A stretch of 64,000 bases of DNA from a bacterium 1XD21-13 (GCA_009917555.1 QZDX01000006.1:62001-126000); one strand, 5' to 3'; positions 36,318 to 45,934 are shown, numbered from the stretch's first letter. Numbers and translations: made by a program. Notes: generated by a model from the letters alone, not told the origin.

Positions 36318-37588
36318 TATCTGTCACCTGCCTTTATTAATGTCTCGCCGCTTTCCAGAACGCCTTCCTTGTAATCATCCGGGGTGGTATCTCCGGAAAT
36401 GGCCGTATTCTTTCCAATCTTTACATTTGGCGGGATATAGGAATTCTCACCGATGGTCACCAGGCCAAAGGAGTAAATCTTGGGCTGTACCTTGTTGGGG
36501 ATGTCCTCTCCGATTCCCAGAACCACTCCGTCGGAAATCTCTACCTCCTCGGCAATGATAGCCTTCTCAATGGTACAATTCTCGCCAATATCCGTATTCT
36601 TCATAATAATGGAGTCTTTGACAACCGTACCCTTTCCAATGGTCACTCCCGATCCGATGACGGAGTTGAACACATCTCCGTAGATCTCGGAGCCGCCGCT
36701 GATAATGCTGCGCTCAATCTTGGAATCCGTAGAAATATACTGGGGCGGTACTGCGTCACTCTTGGTATAAATCTTCCAAAACTCCTCATACAGATTGAAC
36801 TCCGGTATGATGTCGATAAGCTCCATGTTGGCCTCCCAGTAAGACCCCAAGGTTCCTACATCCTTCCAGTAGCCATTGAATTCATAGGCAAATAGACGGT
36901 TGCCGTTCTCATGGCAGTAAGGAATGATGTGCTTTCCGAAGTCACAGCTCTGCTGGTTGGACATCTCAATCAAAGCATTGCGCAGAATCTTCCAATTGAA
37001 GATGTAAATTCCCATGGAAGCCAGATTGCTTCTGGGATGCTCCGGCTTCTCCTCGAACTCTGTGATCCGGTTCTCTCCATCCGTGATCATGATACCAAAA
37101 CGGCTTGCCTCCTCCATGGGCACCGGCATAACTGCAATCGTGACATCCGCATTGTTCTCCTTATGGAAGTCAAGCATCACTTCATAGTCCATCTTATAGA
37201 TGTGGTCGCCGGACAGGATCAGCACATAATCCGGATTGTAAGTATCAATATAATCCAGATTCTGATAAATGGCATTGGCCGTACCCGTATACCATTCACT
37301 GTTGGTGCTTTTCTCATAGGGAGGCAGAACCGTAACGCCGCCGATATTCCGATCCAGATCCCAGGGCATTCCGATTCCGATGTGGGTATTCAGGCGCAGA
37401 GGCTGATACTGTGTCAGTACACCTACTGTGTCAACGCCCGAATTAATACAATTACTTAAGGGAAAGTCGATAATCCGATACTTTCCGCCGAACGAAACGG
37501 CCGGTTTTGCAACCTTGGCGGTTAATACCCCAAGACGACTTCCCTGGCCGCCTGCCAAAAGCATGGCAATCATTTCTTTCTTAATCAC
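36317..37588 (-). CDS. glgC: Glucose-1-phosphate adenylyltransferase, catalytic subunit GlgC
   Basis: A 423-residue enzyme that makes ADP-glucose from ATP and glucose-1-phosphate, the committed step of glycogen synthesis. The nucleotide-binding [15 protein letters not shown], the [11 protein letters not shown] substrate loop and the C-terminal left-handed beta-helix are all present. I chose a GTG start at 37588, as GAGG lies upstream at good distance and the protein then begins with the usual short lead before the nucleotide loop; an ATG 84 bases earlier falls in the leader. No glgB, glgA or glgP gene is seen next to it. Confidence 0.95.
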   Translation of the reverse strand: MIKKEMIAMLLAGGQGSRLGVLTAKVAKPAVSFGGKYRIIDFPLSNCINSGVDTVGVLTQYQPLRLNTHIGIGMPWDLDRNIGGVTVLPPYEKSTNSEWYTGTANAIYQNLDYIDTYNPDYVLILSGDHIYKMDYEVMLDFHKENNADVTIAVMPVPMEEASRFGIMITDGENRITEFEEKPEHPRSNLASMGIYIFNWKILRNALIEMSNQQSCDFGKHIIPYCHENGNRLFAYEFNGYWKDVGTLGSYWEANMELIDIIPEFNLYEEFWKIYTKSDAVPPQYISTDSKIERSIISGGSEIYGDVFNSVIGSGVTIGKGTVVKDSIIMKNTDIGENCTIEKAIIAEEVEISDGVVLGIGEDIPNKVQPKIYSFGLVTIGENSYIPPNVKIGKNTAISGDTTPDDYKEGVLESGETLIKAGDR

Positions 37589-37630
37589 GTAATCACCTCT
37601 TGTTGTAATATTAGTTCGTCTATAGCACAA

Positions 37631-37659
37631 ATTATACCATATCCCTTGTAAATAGTGAA
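37631..37659 (-). promoter_or_regulatory. Promoter of glgC-glgD
   Basis: TTCACT and the perfect TATAAT on the minus strand are 17 bases apart, ending about 43 bases before the GTG start. Confidence 0.7.
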
Positions 37660-37803
37660 CATTTTTTTGCAAAAAGGTGAAATTATTTTAAACATTTTGC
37701 GACATTTTTTTACAGCTCTATCAGCATTTTACCTATTTTATTTGGAATTGTCTCTGATTTCTTGTTAATTTTTTAGTTTTTCGGATTTTTTCTCCCGGAA
37801 TCA

Positions 37804-37831
37804 TTGCTTTTTCATAAAATAAGGTTATACT
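37804..37831 (+). promoter_or_regulatory. Promoter of murC
   Basis: TTGCTT and TATACT are 16 bases apart, about 35 bases before the start of murC. Confidence 0.65.
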
Positions 37832-37865
37832 GATAAAAACAGGAAAGAATATTAAAAGACAGGAT

Positions 37866-39254
37866 GTGTATGTGATGTATCATATTAATTTTCATAATCC
37901 GATTTTGATCCACTTTATCGGCATCGGCGGAATCAGCATGAGCGGTCTGGCAGAGATTCTTCTAAAGGAAGGCTTTCCCATCTCCGGCTCTGACAACAAT
38001 GCCTCGGAGCTCACCGAGCACTTAAGCTCCTTAGGCGCCCAAATCCAAATCGGGCAGAGGGCCTCCAATATTCCGGCAGACTGCCGGCTGGTTGTGTACA
38101 CCGCCGCCATTCATCCGGACAATCCGGAATTCACAGCCGCAAATGAGAGAGGGCTTCCCATGCTCTCCAGGGCCGAGCTGTTGGGACAGATCATGGCCAA
38201 CTACGATCCGGCCATCGCCGTAGCCGGTACTCATGGCAAGACTACCACAACCTCCATGATCTCCTCCGTTCTCTTGGCCGCCGATACCGACCCGACTATC
38301 TCTGTGGGTGGCATCCTTCCTGCCATCGGCGGAAATATTCGTGTGGGCCGCTCCAGGACCTTTCTCACGGAGGCCTGCGAATATACCAACAGCTTCCTGC
38401 ACTTTTTTCCCACGATTGGGATCATATTAAATATAGAAGAAGACCATATGGATTTTTTTAAGGATCTGGAGGATATCCGCCACTCCTTCCGGCGCTTTGC
38501 TCAGCTTCTTCCCAAGGAGGGCCTCCTAATCATCAATCGTGATATTGAGCGGTACGAGGAGATCACAAAGGATCTCTCCTGCCAGGTTGTCACCTTTGGC
38601 ATGAGCCGGGACAGTGACTATTATGCCACGGAGCTCTCCTTTGATGATCTGGCCCATGCCTCCTTCCGGGCCAATGGCCTAAAGGGTTCCTGTCCCCTGT
38701 TCCATTTGAGTGTACCAGGGGAGCACAATGTATCCAATGCCTTGGCTTCCATTGCCCTGGCCGATCAGCTGCATATCCCCCTGGAGACCATTCAGAGGGG
38801 ACTGCTGTCCTTCACCGGCACAGACCGGCGCTTTCAATATAAAGGGCAGGTCAACGGCTTCACCATCATTGATGATTACGCCCATCATCCCACGGAGATC
38901 CGGGCTACGCTCAACGCCGCCAGGCACTATCCCCACCGGGAGATCTGGTGTGTGTTCCAGCCCCATACCTACAGCCGGACCAAGACCTTCCTGACCGAAT
39001 TTGCCCAGGCTCTCTCCCTGGCTGATCATGTGGTTCTGGCTGACATTTACGCTGCCCGGGAGACGGACACCTTAGGAGTCAGCTCACAGGTCTTAGCAGA
39101 AGAGTTGAAACGGCTTGGAGCGGATGTCCATTATTTTCCTTCCTTTGAAGAAATTGAAAAATTTTTATTAAAAAAATGTTTACACGGGGATCTGTGCATA
39201 ACTATGGGAGCCGGAAACGTGATAAACATTGGGGAAAACCTTTTAGCACAGTAG
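37866..39254 (+). CDS. murC: UDP-N-acetylmuramate--L-alanine ligase
   Basis: A 462-residue cytoplasmic ligase that adds L-alanine to UDP-MurNAc in peptidoglycan synthesis. IHFIGIGGISMSGLAEIL binds the UDP substrate, VAGTHGKTTTTSM is the ATP loop (near residue 120), and EACEYTNSFLHF and DDYAHHPTEIRATL are Mur-ligase blocks. ATG codons at 37866 and 37875 are both possible starts. Divergent from glgC. The stop lies at the edge of a DnaA-box cluster. Confidence 0.96.
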   Translation: MYVMYHINFHNPILIHFIGIGGISMSGLAEILLKEGFPISGSDNNASELTEHLSSLGAQIQIGQRASNIPADCRLVVYTAAIHPDNPEFTAANERGLPMLSRAELLGQIMANYDPAIAVAGTHGKTTTTSMISSVLLAADTDPTISVGGILPAIGGNIRVGRSRTFLTEACEYTNSFLHFFPTIGIILNIEEDHMDFFKDLEDIRHSFRRFAQLLPKEGLLIINRDIERYEEITKDLSCQVVTFGMSRDSDYYATELSFDDLAHASFRANGLKGSCPLFHLSVPGEHNVSNALASIALADQLHIPLETIQRGLLSFTGTDRRFQYKGQVNGFTIIDDYAHHPTEIRATLNAARHYPHREIWCVFQPHTYSRTKTFLTEFAQALSLADHVVLADIYAARETDTLGVSSQVLAEELKRLGADVHYFPSFEEIEKFLLKKCLHGDLCITMGAGNVINIGENLLAQ

Positions 39255-39451
39255 TTATCCACATTATCCACATGCTTTTGCACCAAATTTGTGTAAAACG
39301 CATGTGGATTTTTTTGTGGACAACCTGTTGACATAAATTTTCCACCTCAAACAAGCTTTTCCTTTATTTTTGGGGAATATCACCCCTATTTTATGGTTGC
39401 AAATAATACTTCTCCACAGAGTTATCCACATTATCCACATATTTATCCAAT
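39255..39451. promoter_or_regulatory. DnaA-box cluster upstream of dnaD
   Basis: Four perfect TTATCCACA boxes occur as two head-to-tail pairs, 39255-39272 and 39422-39439. Near matches lie at 39315-39323 (minus, TTGTCCACA), 39303-39311 (minus), 39410-39418 (TTCTCCACA) and 39443-39451. The first box directly abuts the murC stop. The position before the helicase-loading genes suggests control of them by DnaA, or a DnaA-titrating site. Confidence 0.85.
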
Positions 39452-39475
39452 CTCCCCCTTCGGGAAAAAGACCAT

Positions 39476-39503
39476 TTGCAATTTAAATCAGTTATGTTAA
39501 AAT
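39476..39503 (+). promoter_or_regulatory. Promoter of dnaD-dnaC-prs
   Basis: TTGCAA and TAAAAT are 16 bases apart, ending 33 bases before the dnaD start and 25 bases after the last DnaA-box-like site. Confidence 0.65.
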
Positions 39504-39536
39504 ACACCTATGTAACATAGAAGGAGCTTAATACCC

Positions 39537-40538
39537 ATGACACAATTCCGGCTTCACGGCCCCTCAAAGGGCGGCCACACACTGGTCTCTGACCTGTTCC
39601 TGGATGAATATATGCCAGCAGCCAACGGAGAATACGTAAAGGTATATCTCTACCTTTTGCGCTGCCTGAAATCAGACATTCAAGACCTCTCTGTCTCTCG
39701 AATCGCGGACAAATTCGACCACACGGAGAGCGATGTGAAGCGCGCCCTGAAGTACTGGGAAAAGCTGCATCTGTTAAAGCTGGAATACAATGCTTCCAAG
39801 GAATTAACCGGTATCTGTCTCACAGAGGAGGACACCACCGTTCCCACACCGGAGCCGGCCTCAGCTTCCTCACAGCCTCCTGCCCAGCCCTCCTGCAAGC
39901 CCTTGTCCCAGGAGGACATAAAGCAGCTGCTTTTTATCTGTGAGCAATATCTCGGTAAAACCTTAAGCTCCTCTGAGGTTTCCAAGATCCTGTACTTCCA
40001 CGATACCCTGGGCTTCAGTGCGGATCTCATTGAATATCTGATCGAGTACTGTGTCTCCAAACGACATAAAAGCCTGCGCTACATAGAGTCCGTGGCTCTG
40101 GGCTGGCACAAAAGCGGCTATACTACCGTCAGCCAGGCCAAGGAACAGACAAATCTTTTCAGTAAGGCCTATTTTACCATTCTAAAGGCCTTCGGGATCT
40201 CCGGGCGCAATCCGGTGGACGCGGAGATCGCTTATATGGATAAATGGATGAAGGAATGGGGCTTTTCCCAGGAGCTGATCACAAAGGCCTGTGACCGCAC
40301 CATGGGCACCATTCACCAGCCAAGCTTTGAATACGCGGATCGGATTTTAGAGACCTGGAAGGAAAAGGGGATCACCCAGGCGGCCGAGGTGGACACCTTG
40401 GACAAGCAGCGTCAGGCCATAAAGCGGCCTGCCAATACCCAGGTTGTCAAAGCAGCTCCGGCTCCCAACCGATTCCATAACTTTGCCAAGCACAATTATG
40501 ATATTCAGGAGCTGGAAAGAAAGCTGATTAATCACTGA
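39537..40538 (+). CDS. dnaD: DnaD-domain primosomal protein
   Basis: A 333-residue protein of the DnaD/DnaB2 family that remodels DNA and helps load replicative helicase. A winged helix occupies about residues 20-85 (RIADKFDHTESDVKRALKYW). A Pro/Ala/Ser-rich linker follows (about 103-120). Two DnaD-like domains fill the rest, and the second ends with SFEYADRILETWKEKGI, the family's tyrosine-tryptophan motif. It forms an operon with the loader gene 14 bases downstream. The symbol is used for the family; whether it is the DnaD or DnaB-type member is not resolved. Confidence 0.92.
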   Translation: MTQFRLHGPSKGGHTLVSDLFLDEYMPAANGEYVKVYLYLLRCLKSDIQDLSVSRIADKFDHTESDVKRALKYWEKLHLLKLEYNASKELTGICLTEEDTTVPTPEPASASSQPPAQPSCKPLSQEDIKQLLFICEQYLGKTLSSSEVSKILYFHDTLGFSADLIEYLIEYCVSKRHKSLRYIESVALGWHKSGYTTVSQAKEQTNLFSKAYFTILKAFGISGRNPVDAEIAYMDKWMKEWGFSQELITKACDRTMGTIHQPSFEYADRILETWKEKGITQAAEVDTLDKQRQAIKRPANTQVVKAAPAPNRFHNFAKHNYDIQELERKLINH

Positions 40539-40552
40539 CGGGAGGATACCAC

Positions 40553-41527
40553 TTGCCTTTACTGAACACCCAATATGATGCAATTATGCGCTCCTATGCC
40601 CGCCGGCGGGCAGTCAGCCGCAGAGATCTGGAGGAGCGCCTTGCCGAAATCCAAAAACAGATTCCGGAATTTTCCTCCTTAGAGGCCACTCTTACCTCCC
40701 TGCAGGCGCAGAAGGTGCGGGCCGCCATCGAAAATGACACAAAGGAATTGGAGCGTTTGAACTCGGATCTCACAACTTTTTTAGCAATGCGAAAAAGCCT
40801 TCTCAAGAATCACGGATATACTCCGGAGGATCTACAGCCCTCCTACACCTGCCCGGACTGTCAAGACACAGGTTACATTGGAACAGAAAAATGCCATTGT
40901 TTCCTTCAGGCCGAGATCGATCTTCTTTATCATCAATCTCATTTGCAGGAGGTTCTGGAGCGAGAGAATTTTAATACCTTCTCCTACTCCTGGTATGACC
41001 CTTCCGAGCAGGAGCTTATGAGGCACCATGTGATGGATGCAAGGCTTTTTATCGAAGGCTTTGATCGGGACTTTCGCAACCTGCTTTTACTGGGAAAGGT
41101 GGGAACCGGCAAGACCTTTCTCTCCAACTGTATTGCCAAGGAGCTTATGGACACCGGACATTCTGTGGTGTACCTGACTGCCTTCCAGCTGTTTCAGCTT
41201 CTGTCCAAGGCTGTTTTCGGCGGAGGCAAGGACCAGGAGGAAACAAAGCTTCAGGCCTACCCCTATATCTTTGACTGTGATCTGCTCATCATTGATGATC
41301 TTGGGACAGAGCTGCCCAATTCCTTTACGGTATCCCAGCTCTTTCTGTGTATCAATGAGCGGATTCTACGAAGAAGATCCACACTGATTTCCTCCAACCT
41401 TGACATGGGCGCACTGGAGGATCTCTACTCGGACCGCATTTTGTCCAGATTTATCAGCAGCTATACCATTTTACAGTTCCCGGAAACCGACATACGAATT
41501 CAAAAGAAATTACATAGCAGCACTTAA
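40553..41527 (+). CDS. dnaC: DnaC/DnaI-type helicase loader ATPase
   Basis: A 324-residue AAA+ protein that loads the hexameric helicase at origins and restarts. An N-terminal segment has a zinc-like set YTCPDCQDTGYIG...CHC near residues 98-115, known from the DnaI N-terminal domain. The Walker A is LLLGKVGTGKTFLSN (near 178-192), Walker B is CDLLIIDDLGTE. The start is TTG with GGAGG seven bases upstream, the only sensible choice. Transcribed between dnaD and prs. Confidence 0.93.
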   Translation: MPLLNTQYDAIMRSYARRRAVSRRDLEERLAEIQKQIPEFSSLEATLTSLQAQKVRAAIENDTKELERLNSDLTTFLAMRKSLLKNHGYTPEDLQPSYTCPDCQDTGYIGTEKCHCFLQAEIDLLYHQSHLQEVLERENFNTFSYSWYDPSEQELMRHHVMDARLFIEGFDRDFRNLLLLGKVGTGKTFLSNCIAKELMDTGHSVVYLTAFQLFQLLSKAVFGGGKDQEETKLQAYPYIFDCDLLIIDDLGTELPNSFTVSQLFLCINERILRRRSTLISSNLDMGALEDLYSDRILSRFISSYTILQFPETDIRIQKKLHSST

Positions 41528-41555
41528 GCTTATTACAAAAATGGAGGACATCATC

Positions 41556-42740
41556 ATGTTACTACAGCGCAGTCAGCGTGTATTAGAAACAATCCCCGTA
41601 GGCTCTCTTGGCCTCATCCCTTTAAAGAGCTGCCAGCAGCTGGGACAGCAGGTCAACGACTACCTGGTGAAGTGGCGTCATTCCAGCGAGCTGGAGCACA
41701 AATCCAACATTGCCTTTACCGGTTATGAGCGGGACTCCTATTTGATCGAGGGGAAAACCCCCCGCTTTGGCTCCGGGGAGGCAAAGGGAACCCTTGCGGA
41801 CTCTGTCCGGGGGCACGATCTGTACCTTATGGTGGACGTGTGCAACTATAGCCTAACCTACAATCTCTATGGTCACACCAACCATATGTCACCGGATGAC
41901 CATTTTCAGGATTTAAAGCGGGTGATTGCCGCAATCGGCGGAAAGGCCCGCCGCCTCACCGTGATTATGCCCTACCTTTATGAAAGCCGTCAGCACAAGC
42001 GGACAGCCAGAGAGTCCCTGGACTGTGCTCTGGCCCTTCAAGAGCTGGCTGAAATGGGTGTGGAAAATATTCTGACCTTTGAGGCTCATGACCCCCGCGT
42101 TCAAAACGCCATTCCCCTGCGGGGCTTTGAAACCATTACCTCCTCCTATCAGATGGTAAAGGGTCTTCTGGGCAACGTACCGGATCTGCAGATGGACAGC
42201 GATCACATGCTGGTCATCAGCCCGGATGAGGGGGGGATGTCCCGAGCCGTTTATCTGGCCAATGTTCTGGGTCTGGATATGGGCATGTTTTACAAGCGGC
42301 GGGATTACACCAAGCTGGTAGACGGCCGCAATCCCATCATTGCCCATGAATTTTTGGGCAGCGATATTGAGGGGAAGGATATGATCATTGTGGATGATAT
42401 GATCTCCTCCGGGGACAGTATGCTGGAGGTTGCAAGAGAGCTTAAAGACCGCAAGGCCAGACGTATCTTTGTTTTCTCCACCTTTGGCCTCTTTACCAAT
42501 GGCCTTAGCAAGTTTGACAAGGCTTACGAGGAGGGCGTCATTACCAAGGTTCTGACCACCAACCTCATTTACCAGACACCGGAGCTTTTAAAGCGTCCCT
42601 ACTACATCAACTGCGATATGAGCAAGTACATCGCCCTGCTCATAGACACCCTGAATCACGACGTATCCATCAGCGATCTGTTAGATCCCTACGAGCGTAT
42701 TCAGTCACTTATTAAAAAATATCAGGAAGAACACGCCTAA
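41556..42740 (+). CDS. prs: Ribose-phosphate pyrophosphokinase (long form)
   Basis: This enzyme makes PRPP from ribose-5-phosphate and ATP, feeding nucleotide, histidine and NAD synthesis, including the PncB reaction. The PRPP-binding loop reads MIIVDDMISSGDSM near residue 290, and VIMPYLYESRQHKRTARE carries the catalytic flexible-loop Lys/Arg. The product is 394 residues, longer than the usual 310-320, with extra residues at the N-terminus and between blocks. I chose the ATG at 41556 (GGAGG eight bases upstream); a longer frame from 41400 lies inside dnaC. Confidence 0.93.
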   Translation: MLLQRSQRVLETIPVGSLGLIPLKSCQQLGQQVNDYLVKWRHSSELEHKSNIAFTGYERDSYLIEGKTPRFGSGEAKGTLADSVRGHDLYLMVDVCNYSLTYNLYGHTNHMSPDDHFQDLKRVIAAIGGKARRLTVIMPYLYESRQHKRTARESLDCALALQELAEMGVENILTFEAHDPRVQNAIPLRGFETITSSYQMVKGLLGNVPDLQMDSDHMLVISPDEGGMSRAVYLANVLGLDMGMFYKRRDYTKLVDGRNPIIAHEFLGSDIEGKDMIIVDDMISSGDSMLEVARELKDRKARRIFVFSTFGLFTNGLSKFDKAYEEGVITKVLTTNLIYQTPELLKRPYYINCDMSKYIALLIDTLNHDVSISDLLDPYERIQSLIKKYQEEHA

Positions 42741-42746
42741 CATGAA

Positions 42747-42788
42747 GGGAGCTTCCAAAGCCAGCACAGCTTAGGAAGCTCCCTTTTT
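42747..42788 (+). terminator. Terminator of the dnaD-dnaC-prs operon
   Basis: GGGAGCTTCC and GGAAGCTCCC form a 10-bp stem, followed by TTTTT on the plus strand. It also separates the convergent response regulator gene. Confidence 0.92.
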
Positions 42789-42807
42789 GCAGGGCTTATA
42801 TTCACTC

Positions 42808-43497
42808 TTAAACCTTGAACCTGTATCCTACGCCCCAGATGGTTTCTATATACTGAGGCTTTGTGGAATTGAATTCGATCTTTTCACGAATCTTCTTAAT
42901 ATGCACAGTCACAGTGGCTATATCCCCCACGGAATCCATGTCCCAAATCCTGCGGAACAGCTCCTCCTTGGTAAACACATGGTTGGGATTCTCCGCCAGA
43001 AAGGTAAGCAGATCAAATTCCTTGGAGGTAAAATTCTTCTCCTCCCCGTTGACCCATACCCGGCGGGCTGTTTTATCAATCTTGATTCCGCGAATCTCAA
43101 TAACCGCATTTTCTCTCACAGTGCTGCTTACCAGCCGCTCATAGCGCGTCAGATGAGCCTTCACCCTGGCCACCAGCTCACTGGGGCTGAAGGGCTTGGT
43201 CATATAGTCATCCGCTCCTAAGCCCAGGCCGCGAATTTTATCGATATCATCTTTTTTTGCGGAAACCATAATGATCGGTGTATTCTTTACCTCCCGAAGC
43301 TGGCGGCAGATCTCAAAGCCGTCCACTCCCGGCAGCATCAGATCCAGAATCACCAGATCAAAATCCTCCATCAACGACCGATCCAGTCCTCTGGTTCCTT
43401 CTACCTCAATCTCCACATCAAAACCGCTCAGCTCCAGATAATCCTTTTCCAGATCCGCGATGGCTTCTTCGTCTTCGATAATTAATATTCTGCTCAT
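42808..43497 (-). CDS. Two-component response regulator, OmpR/PhoB family
   Basis: A 229-residue transcription factor. The receiver domain starts RILIIEDEEAIADLEK and has the phosphoacceptor Asp in DLVILDLMLPGVDG and the Lys in DDYMTKPFS. The winged helix ends with ATVTVHIKKIREKIEFN and TIWGVGYRF. Its start overlaps the kinase gene stop by four bases. No target can be named from the sequence. Confidence 0.95.
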   Translation of the reverse strand: MSRILIIEDEEAIADLEKDYLELSGFDVEIEVEGTRGLDRSLMEDFDLVILDLMLPGVDGFEICRQLREVKNTPIIMVSAKKDDIDKIRGLGLGADDYMTKPFSPSELVARVKAHLTRYERLVSSTVRENAVIEIRGIKIDKTARRVWVNGEEKNFTSKEFDLLTFLAENPNHVFTKEELFRRIWDMDSVGDIATVTVHIKKIREKIEFNSTKPQYIETIWGVGYRFKV

Positions 43498-44591
43498 GTT
43501 ACCGGAACCTCCTGATATTTTCTAAGGACAAAGTACATGACCGTTCCCGTTTGCTCCTTACTGGTCGCCCACACCTGACCGCCATGATCCTCGATAATCT
43601 TTTTCACAATGGATAAGCCGATTCCGCTTCCGCCCTTGGAGGAATTGCGGGACACGTCCGCCCGATAAAAGCGGTCAAAAATCTGGGGCAGATCCTTTGC
43701 GGCTATCCCCTTTCCATTGTCCTCAATCTCAACCTGTATAAAGTCCCCCACATCCTTTACACGGATGTTCACCCTTCCCTTGGACTTATCAATGTACTTC
43801 ACGGAATTTCCCACAATGTTGTTGATCACACGCTTGATCTGCTCCGCGTCCGCAATGACCAAAACATTCTCATCCACATAATTGGAGTAGGACAGCTCAA
43901 TATTCTGCTCCTCCAGCTCAATGGACAGCTCCTCAATACAATCCGCGAAATAGGCATTCACATTAATCTTTTCAAAGGTATAGGGAATACGGTTCGTATC
44001 AATCTTGGAGTAAAAGCTCAGCTCATTGATCAGCCGATCCATATCATTTGCCTTATTGTAAATGGTGCGGATATACTTTTCCTGCTTTTCCGGCGTGTCC
44101 GCCACCCCGTCCATCAGTCCCTCCACATAGCCCTTCACTGCTGCAATGGGGGTCTTCAAATCATGGGAGATATTGCTGATCAGCTCCTTATTCTGGCGCT
44201 CGGACTCCACCTTTTCCTCCGCGGACTCCTTAAGACGCCTGCGCATCTCCTCAAAATCCGTACAGAGCTCCCCAATCTCATCGTCACCCCCTGCCGGCAT
44301 CTCAAAATCCAGATTCCCTTCCGTAATGTTTTTTGTGGCCATCTGCAGATGATGAATGGGGGTAACCATGCTTTTGTAGATCCAGGCGGTCAAAAGCAGA
44401 CTGGTAAAGATCAAAAGCAGAACAATGGTCAGAGTCATATCCAGAAACAGTGCCTCTACCTCCACACCATACATTTCTTTTATGGAATTAATCTGATATC
44501 TTCCAAACCCGAAAAAGGCTGCTCCCGTAAAGATAATCGGAACCAGAATCAGGGTCAGGAATGTAATAATTAGTTTTGTACGAAGCTTCAT
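43494..44591 (-). CDS. Sensor histidine kinase
   Basis: A 365-residue membrane kinase of the small type. Two membrane helices (about 7-28 and 50-75) flank only about 20 extracellular residues, so the signal is probably sensed in the membrane or by a partner. HAMP (about 78-130) leads to ISNISHDLKTPIAAVKGYVEG with the phosphorylated His, and the ATPase domain has NNIVGNSVKYIDKSKG and GSGIGLSIVKKI. It pairs with the regulator directly downstream. This layout is that of intramembrane-sensing kinases, which often respond to cell-wall stress. Confidence 0.94.
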   Translation of the reverse strand: MKLRTKLIITFLTLILVPIIFTGAAFFGFGRYQINSIKEMYGVEVEALFLDMTLTIVLLLIFTSLLLTAWIYKSMVTPIHHLQMATKNITEGNLDFEMPAGGDDEIGELCTDFEEMRRRLKESAEEKVESERQNKELISNISHDLKTPIAAVKGYVEGLMDGVADTPEKQEKYIRTIYNKANDMDRLINELSFYSKIDTNRIPYTFEKINVNAYFADCIEELSIELEEQNIELSYSNYVDENVLVIADAEQIKRVINNIVGNSVKYIDKSKGRVNIRVKDVGDFIQVEIEDNGKGIAAKDLPQIFDRFYRADVSRNSSKGGSGIGLSIVKKIIEDHGGQVWATSKEQTGTVMYFVLRKYQEVPVT

Positions 44592-44725
44592 GATAATTAA
44601 TTATAGCACGGATAGAGAAAGCCTGTTCAAAAAGTATTATAAAAAATATAAATTTTTTCTAAAATTTAAGCTTACTCCGGTCGGAGACACCTGTTCTTAA
44701 GCTCTCCATGTCCATAGACAAAGAA

Positions 44726-44749
44726 GGACCGCCCTCAAAGGAGCGGTCC
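44726..44749 (-). terminator. Terminator of the EIIC-like gene
   Basis: GGACCGC and GCGGTCC pair, 30 bases after the stop on the minus strand; TTCTTTG follows. Confidence 0.75.
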
Positions 44750-44779
44750 CAAAATTCCTCTGGCTTCCTATGTATTGTC

Positions 44780-45844
44780 CTACAGATCCAGCTTCATATC
44801 TCCGTACCGGATCCATCCCTTCTTTCTCATAAGCTCGGAGACTGCCAGAGTCAGAATTGCCGGAAGGATAAAGTGCATCACCAGAATCTTGATGAGAGTG
44901 ACTGCCGGCCCTTCTATAGGAGCCATCACCTGCCAGGTCATAATCTGGCCCACCAGCCCGCAGCTTCCCATACCGGAGCCGGAGGCGTTGCTTTGCATAT
45001 TCATGAGCATGGTCCCCACAGGCCCTAAGACAGCGCTGGACACAATGGCCGGTATCCAAATCACCGGTCTGCGGATGATATTGGGCACCTGGAGCATGGA
45101 GGTTCCCAGCCCCTGGGCCAGAAGGCCTCCTGCCTTATTCTCTCGCCAGCTTGCCACCGCGAAGCCCACCATATTACAGCAGCACCCGATGGTAGCCGCA
45201 CCTGCCGCCAGCCCGGATAAATTCAGAATAATCCCCAGAGCAGCCGAGCTGATAGGCAGTGTCAGAATCATTCCCATAAGCACGGACACGATAATTCCCA
45301 TAAGGAAGGGCTGCTGTATGGTTCCCCAGTTAATAAGGGCTCCCAGTGCTCCCATAAAGCTGCTGATAGGCGGTCCCAGAATCAGTCCCACCGCTGAGCC
45401 GGACAGAATCACCGTAAGGGGTGTCACCAGAATATCAACCTTTGTCTTCCCCGACACCAGGCGGCCCAGCTCAATTCCTACCAGGGCGGCAATAAAGGCC
45501 CCTAAGGGCTCTCCCGGCCCGGACAGCACAATAGCGCCCTCCACCAGAACCTTTCCCGCCAAAATATTGGAGGCAAAGGCGCCTACCATACCGGCTGTTG
45601 CCGCTGAGAATACCACCAAGGGACTTGCCTTGAACTTGCAGGCCGTACCAACGCCGATCCCGGCGCCTGTAACGGCCGCCGCCATTTTTCCAAAGAAATA
45701 AACGGTATCTCCCATGCCGCCCCCTATGAGAAGTCCGATCTGTTGAATGATCGTACCTGTCAGCAGGGTGGCAAACAATCCCAGGGCCATACCGCTTAAG
45801 CCGTCAATAAAAATATGATTTCCTATTTTTTTCAGTTTTTCCAT
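44780..45844 (-). CDS. PTS EIIC-like membrane protein (PTS_EIIC_2 family), candidate niacin-linked transporter
   Basis: A 354-residue membrane protein with about ten helices and Gly-rich segments such as MGDTVYFFGKMAAAVTGAG and LSGPGEPLGAFIAALVG, typical of the PTS_EIIC_2 (Pfam PF13303) family. It has no EIIA or EIIB domain and no such gene is nearby, so a phosphorylating PTS role is unproved. It lies next to niaR, has a promoter at the end of niaR, and its predicted start site is covered by the same palindrome found before pncB. I infer that NiaR represses it and that it may import niacin or a related compound. The family assignment is firmer than this role. Confidence 0.85.
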   Translation of the reverse strand: MEKLKKIGNHIFIDGLSGMALGLFATLLTGTIIQQIGLLIGGGMGDTVYFFGKMAAAVTGAGIGVGTACKFKASPLVVFSAATAGMVGAFASNILAGKVLVEGAIVLSGPGEPLGAFIAALVGIELGRLVSGKTKVDILVTPLTVILSGSAVGLILGPPISSFMGALGALINWGTIQQPFLMGIIVSVLMGMILTLPISSAALGIILNLSGLAAGAATIGCCCNMVGFAVASWRENKAGGLLAQGLGTSMLQVPNIIRRPVIWIPAIVSSAVLGPVGTMLMNMQSNASGSGMGSCGLVGQIMTWQVMAPIEGPAVTLIKILVMHFILPAILTLAVSELMRKKGWIRYGDMKLDL

Positions 45845-45882
45845 AACTGCTCCTCTTTTCTGCGCCTGTGCACTGTAAAGTC

Positions 45883-45898
45883 AACTGTCTTGTCAGTC
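45883..45898 (-). promoter_or_regulatory. Candidate NiaR operator upstream of the EIIC-like gene
   Basis: The minus-strand sequence GACTGACAAGACAGTT differs from the pncB copy at 7356-7371 by its first base only. It lies at the predicted transcription start. Confidence 0.65.
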
Positions 45899-45905
45899 AA
45901 TCAGG

Positions 45906-45934
45906 AGCTTATCACATTTATGCAGAGAAGTCAA
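45906..45934 (-). promoter_or_regulatory. Promoter of the EIIC-like gene
   Basis: TTGACT and TAAGCT on the minus strand are 17 bases apart. The -35 box overlaps the stop end of niaR by four bases, and the candidate operator begins eight bases after the -10 box. Confidence 0.6.

Noticed and set aside
39255-39536. Chromosomal origin of replication
   Set aside because: DnaA boxes are present, but dnaA, dnaN, rpmH and gidA are not nearby and the flanks are murC and dnaD; a regulatory or titration site is more likely.
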